DNA from: Sitta carolinensis | Taxonomy: Eukaryota; Chordata; Aves; Passeriformes; Sittidae | NCBI GenBank assembly: GCA_032173965.1 | Contig: CM063292.1 | Span: 2,246,001-2,310,000, forward strand | Direction of reading: 5' to 3' | DNA: 64,000 nucleotides | Part shown: positions 55,170 to 64,000 of the stretch, piece after piece | How the letters are laid out: every line of letters starts with the position of its first letter | Numbering within the stretch: position 1 is the first letter of the stretch | Position numbers and translations under genes: made by a program | The notes under the pieces: model-generated | Told to the model about the DNA's origin: nothing | What the model saw: the letters and a program-made list of their open reading frames with translations, nothing else | Database searches by the model: none

Positions 55170-58100
55170 GTTTATTGGAATGTAGAAGGGGTTGCTGGGG
55201 ATGGGATTTAACCATTCATGCCCCTCTGCTCTTTGAAGTTCCAACACAGCAGCCTGGCTGGATCTCAGAAAGCCATCCCTGAGAGAGATGCAAGTGGAAA
55301 TTACTCCTACAGGACATTGGGATGAACTGCTTTTGGGGCTCCAGGGTGAGCAGACATGCCTCAAGGGGTGTTGGCTGGGCACTGCACTCGAGCCCAGCAG
55401 TGCCAAGCCCCCCTCTTCTCCCACCCACTTTCCAAATCCACTGATAAAACTTGGAGCAGTTTCCAGTCTAATTGCAGCTTCAGAGTGGGAATCCCCAGCC
55501 CTGCAGGGAGGATAAATCCTCTTTTATCCCTCTGGAAGAGGGTACAGCAATAGCCTGGGGAAGGCAGCCCCACTCACGCATCCTTCAAGGGAAAAGTCCA
55601 AACCTGTCTCACGTTCCTGCTTAAAACCTGGCTCGAGTTCAGCCCTGGCACCTCCCAGCCAGACCTGCAGGGCTGATTTTTGGGAGAGAAGGGCTCAGCT
55701 CCGTGTCACAAGCTGTTGGCACTGAGATTGGAACAAGCACATCCATGGGCTGACAGTGGTGGCCCTGCTCCACCCAGCCAAGCAGTTCCACCCAGGGCAG
55801 CATCTCCTTCCGAGTGCCTCTCATTTTGTTTTTATTTTGATGTTTTTTAGGCTTAAAATCCATACTCCTGGCTGTTCCTGCCCTTGTATGCAAGTGCTCT
55901 ATAATTGAAAACTCTCAGTTGTGCGCTTCTCCCATGCAAAGCGAAGGCTTCAAAGCAGCAGGTGGAAATTGAGCCGATATCTTGGCTGCTGAAGTGAAAA
56001 TTTGAATGAAAATTTAATTTTTCCTTTGCAAAGCAGGGAATTGGGTTCCTGGGGCCCTGGCCAAAAGCCTGGCGTGACCTCGACTTGCAGGGGCAGCGAG
56101 GGGAGCAAACCCCAGCTCCGTCCCAGGGATACAGGAGATGCAGTGAAGGAGATTTTTCTGGAAATTCTCTTGGCCAGATGGAGTTTCAGCTTCTGTGTAA
56201 CAATAATGTGATTTCCTGATGATTTTATGGTTTAGTGGGTTGAGGAGAGGGGACTGATCATCTCCTGGGTTTTGAGCATCACCTGTGAGGCTCAGTCTTT
56301 TGCTACAAGGACACTCAGCAGCCTCGGAAACTGTTGATGGTGTTGAGTGATGCTCCCAGACTCCAGGTGTGCCTCCTCCAGGTGCTTTTCTGCATCATCA
56401 AGCTGTCCTCGATCCTCTTTAGCACCCTGCCTTTCATCCCCACCCACCTGGTGGCCCAGGACGCTGCGCTTTCTGCCGTTGTCACCTGCAGAAGGCAGCG
56501 ATGACGCTGGCATTGTGCAGGGGGTAAAACATCACCATGAGCATCTCCTCCTGGGCTGGGGGCATCCAAAGGCTCCTGGGGGGTGCCAGGGGCTGGATCC
56601 ACAGCGCAGGGTGCAGGGCAGGAGCGTCCCATCCCCACGCCCACATTTGGGAGCAGAGGGGTGGCAGGGAGGGAGGGAAGTGGGAATGTGGCTGTGGAAC
56701 CTGAGCCGGAGCTGTGCCACTGCCGGCTCTGCGAGGGAGGAGTGCTCCCCCCGAGGGGCCGGGGGCTTTGGGGGCCGTGTGGCCCCTTAGGAATGTTCTC
56801 TCGCATCCCACGTGGATTTGATTTCCCAGCCCGCGGATTCCTTTGGGCTGAGGAAAGGCGGCAGAGCCGCCTGTGCGAGGGAGCCGCGCGGCCGCAGCGG
56901 GCGGGTCCCTCCTCCCGGCTCTTATTTTGTGTTTGTTTTTAATTGAAAGACAAAAGGCCGCATGCTAGTGGCAGCCTGCCCTTCCCTTTGTCCTGCGTCT
57001 TCATGGGATGAGGAGAAGGGAACGCAGCAATCCCGATTCTCCCCACCCCTAGGGCCAGCATTCCCTGTTCCCATGAGACCCCCAGAGCCCACCGAGCAGC
57101 AGCTGCCCCTCTCCTGGGGGTGAAGGGGGAGCAGCTGCGGGGTGATGCCACAGGCAGGTGTGTCCATCGCTCCTGCTCTCCTGAGCTTTAGTCCTTTCTT
57201 CTCTTTTTATTTTTTTTTTTTCTTCCCTTTTAATCCCTGGAAACAAAGCCAGAGGGCAGCTGCGCCCGGCAGCGCATCCCGCTGCAGGCAGGGCCGGGGC
57301 TCCGCTCACGTGCGGGATCTCGGCTTTGCAGGTGATTCCCGAAAAATCCCTTTGCCAAAGCGAACCCTCTGGCTGCCCGGGGGGGTTCCGGGCAGGTCAG
57401 GGTGTTGGCAGGAGCAGGGATGTTTTGGGAGTCCAGGAGAGGAGCCCACCCTGCGGCGCCCGGGGCTGCCTGGCAAAGGGGTGGCTATTTCTGGGCTGCA
57501 AAAGGAAAATTGTCCAACTGCTGAAATTGGCAGTGAACTCCAGGACTATAATAAACAACTTCCCGGCCAAGGTCCCTGGCTATTTTCTCTCTGTTTTGGC
57601 TTGGAGAGGAAGATTTATTTTGTTTGCTGCTTGGAATTTTTTCCCCTTGTCTTTTTTTCCCTCTTCCTTTGGAGTATTTAAAGCCACCAACCCCCGAGGC
57701 CAGGCTGGGGTTGCTGCTCTCCTGGACGTCTCTGGGTCCATGGAGGTGTCAGTGCCTGGTGGCACTCCAAGCAGACCTTTTGGGATGTGTTCAAAACCCA
57801 TCCCTTACAGACCTGCAGGGCATTCATAGCCTCCAGATGAGTCTTGATAGTAGAAAAATGAAATAATGAAAAGCAAAGAAACAAGAAGGAAAAAATTCCA
57901 CTGGCTTCGAGGAAGGGTTTTCCTGGTTGTGGGGCTGACCAGCCAAGCAGGAGGGTGGATTCTCTGCGCAATCTTTTCCATCCTCATTCTCCTTGGGGAG
58001 GTCAAAAGCCTGGTTTGGGAGTCCCCACATTGCTGTGCTGTCCCTGGGTGCCCCTTTCTCCATCCTGCAGGGAGCTCCCAGGTGCCACAACTCATTCCTG

Positions 58101-59600
58101 CAGGATCCAAAGGGCATCAAGCTGGATAAATCATGCTTAAATGATGGGGCTGTGCAGCATCTCTGCAGGGTGACAGCTTCAGCAGTGCTGCAGTTTCCCA
58201 ATCCCTGTGCCTGCAGCAGGCTGGAGCACTGCAGGTGGGATATCAGGATTTGAGAGCCATGTTTTGGGACAGCCCTTGCTTTGTACAAGTGATGGAGCAG
58301 CAAAGTGAGGGATCATCTGCACCCAAACCCTCTGGGAACAGGGGAAGCTCTTGGCACAGGGCTTTCCTTGCAGGTGGAGTGGGAGGATGCAATTGGAAGT
58401 TTGTTGTGGAGGGGGGTTTGGTAGAGGCTGCTGCCATCTGTTTATTGATGTAAACTCTCTTGGAATGACATTTTTCCCCTCAGTTTTCCTGAGGCAGGAC
58501 TCACTTTGCTCTCCAGCCAGCAGCAGGGTAAGTCTGGGTGTGTTTTCCCTGATACTGAGTCCTCAAGGTGCTGCCAAGGACATGAGGATTTGGGCAGAGT
58601 GAGAAACTTCAGCCAGCTCCTGTCCCACAAAGCCACCAGCTGTGGCAGAGGGGACCCCCAAGAGGGATCCTCCAGGATTTTTCCTGGAATTTCTTCTTTT
58701 CCCACAGAGCCAGGCTGGCTGGTTGTTGTCAAGCTGAGTGTGGACATATCCAAGGTCTCTTCCTGGGGTAGGAGCAGTGTTTGGCCATCAATTCTGTTAC
58801 TCTGTGATGTCTGGGCTGGCGCATCCTGGATTTCCTGGGGGTCATTCCCCACTGCATGGAGAGGGAGGAAAAGGGCAGGGCAGGATGGGGCAGGTGGGGT
58901 TGGCAGCACTCCCACAGGTGCAGCACCTGCCTGCAGGGAGCCCTGTGGAATACGAGGTGCTATCCACAGTGGGATCCGTTGGCATGACCAACATCTGGTT
59001 GGAATTTCTGGGATGCTGGGAGCCAGCTGGGGGATACAGAATGGGGCCAGGATGAAGCTGTGCAGAGCACATGGAATGAGGGGGCCAGGTCTGAGCAGAA
59101 CCATGGGAAAGGCTCCCAGGGGAGGGGGGGAAGTTTTCTGAGCTGCGTGAGCTCAGAGCTCTGGTTTCACCTCTATTCCAAGTGAATTTGGTGTTTATAT
59201 GGGCAGCTCATCCCTCAGCACCCCCAAAAATGTATCTCCTATCCCTACAGCTGGAATTGGGAAATGGATGGGATCTGGGAGGGATTTCCCTTAGGGGTGA
59301 GTGGGGGACCCCCCTCATGGAAGCAGGATGAGAGCTGCAGTTTGGCTCTGCCCTTGCTGCATTTTCCCAATGAAAACGAGGGGCTGCCCTACCCTGAACC
59401 CACATCCCTGGATCCATGCGACCTGAGCAGGCTTTGCAGCGCCTCCTGCGGAGCTGACGCTGACACGAGCCAGATTTCGGAGCCGGGTGCAGGAGGCTGG
59501 CGAGGCCCCGCCTTGGCAGAGCAGCCAGGGGAACAGCTTGTGACAGCCTCTCTCCCTCTCCGAGCGCCTGCTGGGGTGCGTTCCCTAACCTTTCCTGCCT
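55170..59600. other. intergenic, no gene named
   Basis: 55890-56040 is AT-rich and low-repeat (CTTGTATGCAAGTGC, GAAAATTTGAATGAAAATTT). 56290-56550 has hydrophobic open frames on both strands (see findings). T-run at 57208-57221. Otherwise unremarkable. Confidence 0.4.
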
Positions 59601-62600
59601 CCGTTCCACTCCTGTGTTTCTCTCTCTCTCCTCTTTTTTTTTTTTTTTTTTCCTCTTCCCTTTCCCCTAACTGTAAATGCGCCATAAAAATGGATCAAAT
59701 TGCTTAAATCACTGTCATTAAATCAGTGTGAGTCCCCCCTCCGCCCCTGTGCTCGAAGCCTGGCAGAGAACATTTGTTCCAAAGGCTGAACAGCCGTCTT
59801 ATTGCTCTGAAAGCATATTTGCTGCTTGATGGAAGGAGGAGAGGAGGAGAAAAACAGCCTGCAAGGGAAGGAGGGGGGGGGGGGGTGAAACCACCGGGGG
59901 CTGGTTCTCCTTGGACACAGAGGAGGGAGTGGGGGCTGCATCCTGCAGGCTGGGTCCATGGGAGGTGATGGGGAGACAGGGATGGGGGGACTGGGGACAC
60001 CCCCGGGGTTGGCTTTGATGGTGAAGATGGGGGTTCGTGGTACAGGGGATGCTGGAGGGGATCCCAGTGCCAGAACAGAGCACTCAGCCCCATCCTGGAG
60101 TCCTGCAGAATGCTCTCCATCCCGACCGGACTGAAACCCAGCAGTGATGCTGCTGAACAGCTCAGCCTGGTGCAGTGCAGGAGAGCAATGAATTCCCAGT
60201 AAACAAGGCAGGTCGAGCTGGTGAACCATCCCAAGGCCCTGGGTTGATTAAGCCCTGCCAGTCCCAGCTTAAAGAGTGGCTTTAGACCAGCTGGTGTTTG
60301 CACATCTGAATAAAAAGCATTTGTAAACCCTCACCATAGGCCCCGGTGGCTCAGGGGAGCTGGGGAAAAGTGATTGCTCTGGAAATTCGGAGTGCTTTGG
60401 GAGCCTGGGTTTTGGCAAGGCAGCGATGGAGACAGAGACAAGGCTGACTCCAGGAGCTGCTGCATCCCACACGGGGGAATGCAGGAACGCTGCTACGCAG
60501 GTGGTCTGGAAAATCCCTAGAGAGAGCAAGGCGAATGCTGGGGAGAGCCGGGAGCTGGAGGCGGATCAAAGGGCTGCGGCAGGGGCTGCCACAGGTGGCA
60601 GGTGCTGGCAGGGAGAGCTCATCCCAGAGGCACCGCCGGGCCCTCCTGGTTTTCCAGAGCTCCAGTCTCTCGCAAAGCTGTTGCACTCACCAGCGGCTTC
60701 TGGTGCTTTGTCCCCAGGAAGGTTTCTCAGAGGATGCTGATTCTTCCCCCGAATCCATCATCCTCCACCCCGCTGAGCCGGGACGCCGCCTCCTGCCCTG
60801 GAGCTGCCTCCTGTGCTCTGCCTGAGCACTGAGGACGGGACCGAAGCTGCCTCCAGGACCAAAATGTGACCCCGGGGGTGCTGTGCTGCCCGTGGACCAC
60901 GGCAGGGCTGTGCAGCCTCCTGCTGCACTGGTGCCAGCTCCAGAGCCCTGAGGAAAGCAGGAGAATGAGATGTGCTGGCACAGATCCCCCGCATGTGGGG
61001 CAGAGCTGGGGGGCACAGCCCCGCTCCTGCCTCTGCCCTGGGTGCAACAGCTAAAAGCCAAAATGCAGAACAGCTCAGAGGGCTGGAGAGGTGCCCGAAT
61101 CTCCCCAGCTCCAGATTAAAAAAGCCCCAGCTTGGAAAGGCTGCCCGGGGCTGGGGAAAGGCTCAGCCTTCCCGACGCTCGGCACACTCCGGATGCCTCC
61201 GGGCGCTGCTTTGGGGAGCCAAGGTTGCCCTGCCCAGCCCTTTGGATGCCTTTTGAGCAGCTGTTCCAGCTGTTCCGGGCGAGCAGGGACTCCCATGCCC
61301 TTGAAGACCCCGTAGATGGTGCGCGGGGACCCCCTACCACGAGATGGAATCTGAATGGAGTATTTCCAGGGTCCCCCTTGGAAATGGGAGCACGGAGAGG
61401 GCAACGCAGCCATTCCCTCCTCGCGGGCTTTGCAGATTAATTATTCCCAGGGTAAGGAGCTGCTTAATGGCTCTCCCTCCTCCACCCTCCCCTTCCCATG
61501 GGAAACTGCAGGGACAGCTTCTCCTTGTCCCTCCGGGGCGACGCATGTCAGGCTTAATCCCTGAACATCCTGCTGCTTGCTGGGGACACTCAGAGCTGAT
61601 CCTTGGCCCCGGTGTGAATCAGGAATAACTCCCTCAAAGGCAGCAGCAATGAGTTAGCATCTCCCAACGCTGTGGCACGGAACGCTCCGTGGAGGAAAGC
61701 AGGATTGATAGGAATAATCCGGTTTTGTTTAACCATATTGAACTTTAGGGTGAGGGGCAACTCCCCCGTTCCCAGCTTTTGGTCTTTACTTTGGTTTTTG
61801 AGTGCCTGAGGGCAGCAAATCTGTCTTGACAGAAGTGCTAATGGAGAAAAAAAAATGGATATTAATTCAGGGGAAGTGTTTCCAGACAGGGATTCATCTC
61901 TGTAAGCACCACTGAAGTACATGAGCTGCTCAGCTCAAAGCAGGAGCAATGACTTTTTCCTGCTGCATCCCAGTCCATGAGGATGCTGAGGGACAAAGCT
62001 CCTTCTGTGCTTGTTTAGACCAGCTACAGACCTGGGGGTCTCCTAGGCTGTGGCAGAGCATCCAAAAATCCACTTTACCTCCAGGTTCCACATGCCATGA
62101 GGCAGTACAGAGGAGAGGGGGTGACCTCCCTTCTTTTCACCCCAAAACCCCTCTGAGAAGCAGAGACATGTCATCATCTCAGGCATGGTCCAACCCTTGG
62201 CTTGATTTCCCTCATCCCAGGGACAGGAACTTCTGCCTGGGGATGGGGAGGGGAGGAGGGAGCAGATCCCTCCTGGCAAAGGCAGTGGCTGCCACAGAGC
62301 CCTCACAGCTCCCTTCACTGCAGGTGTGTGTTTATTGCTTCCTGCAGGGAAGGGCTGCAGCTGGGATCTGTTTGCTCAGGACCTCATGGCCTCAGCTGCC
62401 CCCTCTGCCTCAGCCTGCCTGGAATCCTGCAGGAGGGATAAATCCTGGCAAAGGTGTCCTGGCACAGCCTGTGAGCTGCTTCACCAGGGGACCCACCTTG
62501 TTTTGGGGGCTGGTCGCCTTCTGAGGGGAGGAAGCTGTCCAGGGCACTCCATGATCTTCATCCAGCTGTTCCTGGGAGTGACTGGAATGGTCTGAAACAT

Positions 62601-64000
62601 TGAGCAGTGCCAACAATGGTCTGAAAAATTGAGCCACGGTGTTCTTCAGCATAAGAAACCCTCTTTCCCACTTCCTCAATGGCTGGACAGTTCTTCTTGA
62701 GCATTTGCTTTCTGCTGAGGGTTGGGATTTTTCCTTCTCTCAGGGAGTTTTGTCCCATCTGTTGCTAAGCAAAAATAATGGTATTTAAGAGACGAAAGAA
62801 ATGGCCAAGGTGGGCGAAGGGCGCTGGCTACTCTCTTACCTGTGGTCTTCTCTTTGGAAAGGCAAAGATAATTTGATTAATTTGAGATTTTGGCAGGGGC
62901 TGGGCTTGGCTCCTCTTGCTCTCGGCATCTGAGGGGAGACAGGCTGTGGTCGCTGTGGGGAGAATTCGCCACCACTGCAGGATTCTGTCTCCTAATGTCC
63001 TCCCTACCACGAGTGAGGCTCTGCTCGTGGAAGCAGTCATTGCACTGGGACCTTATTAACACAACCTCACTAGAAAGGACCCTCCCTGTCCACTCGGGTG
63101 CCTCAGGGGAGAACCTGAGCTGTTTTCCCCTCCAGGGGAGCTCTCCTGCTCATGCTCAGGAGCCCGGCTGCCGCCACCCAGCACTCCACTCTAGGTTTTT
63201 CACCACCCTGCCTGCTGGCACACCCTGCGGCTCCTGCTGCAGCTGCAGAGCCTCAGACACATCTCATTCCCGCCCTCCCAGCCACCATTCCCAGGTTCCT
63301 GCCTCTCACCCCGCCTGCCATCACTGCATGCGGTGGGGACAGGCGCCACAGCGCCTCCTGCCGGCTCGGAGGGCTCAGCGCGCCCCGCCGGGAGCCAGCA
63401 GCGCCCCCGGCTGCTGGGAGTGGAACTGCAGCGAAGGGCCGAGGCTGTGGTTGGGTTTCGGCTTTTTTTGTTCTTTGTTTGCCTTTTTATCCACACCAGT
63501 AAAGAGCTGTTATTCCTTTTCCCCTTATCTTGGCCTGAAAGCATCTTAGTTTCAATGTTATAAGAATTCTGAGGGAAGGGGGTTATGGGGTTTTTTTTTC
63601 CATTCCAAGCAAGGTTGCTGCCTTCCTTGGCAGACACCTGTCCTTCTAAACAAGATGCTTTCCCAGGAGTGGTGTCCACCCATCAGATGGTCCATGAGGC
63701 AAAACATCCAGCAGAACACACCTGGACAAGGCTGGCAAGGAGCTGTGCTCGCTCCTCCAGCCTCTCTGTGGTTCCTGTCCTTCCCAGTGCTGGTGGTGCT
63801 GGTGGGCTCTGGGCTGATGAGGACCTTGAGTTTCTCTATTCCAGTGAACTGCTCTCTGCTCTTCTGCCAAAACCAAAGCATTTCCAAACTGCTCTGGTGC
63901 TCCTTAGCCAAGTGGGATCATGTCCATTCACCTAGATGAGCAGGGGACCAGTGAGAGAAGGGAACTGGGACCAGCAAGGAAAAGGTGGAAAGAGCTGGCA
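59601..64000. other. intergenic to window end, no gene named
   Basis: T-run 59634-59651; 59655-59840 is AT-rich and low-repeat (GCGCCATAAAAATGG, AAATCACTGTCATTAAATCA) and may be regulatory; a G-run at 59871-59885. The remainder shows no exon with convincing splice sites or protein similarity. Confidence 0.4.

Overview
This is vertebrate nuclear DNA, almost certainly from a bird and probably a songbird. Evidence: at least eight CR1-type LINE fragments carrying the typical avian CR1 3' boilerplate (the 'gaatggtttgggttggaagggacc' type block, split and degraded), GC-rich DNA full of minisatellites, short GT-AG introns, and two genes that match vertebrate proteins closely. Nothing prokaryotic is present; nearly all long ORFs outside the exons below are open only because of GC-rich or repetitive sequence.

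Layout. (1) 1-2.36 kb: the last two coding exons and polyadenylation signal of FBXO31 (+ strand). (2) 2.4-22.6 kb: intergenic DNA with CR1 pieces and six tandem-repeat arrays (8.9, 9.4, 10.9, 16.5, 19.3 and 21.5 kb). (3) 22.7-24.7 kb: a CpG-rich island, flanked on both sides by arrays of the same degenerate ~75-92 bp tandem unit; it is the best candidate promoter of KIAA0513. (4) 28.35-37.95 kb: KIAA0513 (+ strand), all 12 coding exons resolved to the base; the joined reading frame is 1239 bp, i.e. 412 residues plus stop, against 411 residues recalled for the human protein. It includes a 30-nt microexon. The 3' UTR may run on to about 40.07 kb. (5) 42.9-46.3 kb: a 3.37 kb element bounded by 404/415 bp inverted arms that by eye differ only by two small indels. 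(6) 46.62-46.75 kb: a solitary minus-strand exon that looks like the first half of an immunoglobulin V-type domain of the MCAM/BCAM kind, with a possible first exon at 48.7 kb; the rest of that gene is not visible. (7) 47-64 kb: a 54-bp-unit minisatellite, GC-rich and AT-rich patches that look like regulatory DNA, a second copy of a 300-bp dispersed repeat, and no gene I can name.

How the parts relate. FBXO31 (an SCF ubiquitin-ligase substrate receptor) and KIAA0513 (a brain-enriched cytoplasmic protein of unclear function) point the same way and are neighbours here, whereas in human 16q24 they lie about 2 Mb apart. The most interesting structures are the long-armed inverted element next to a possibly truncated Ig gene, a diverged foldback inside the first coding intron of KIAA0513, the KIAA0513 microexon with a neural-type splicing architecture, the split satellite around the CpG island, and several minisatellites whose unit contains a clear transcription-factor consensus. 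All identities and alignments are by eye.
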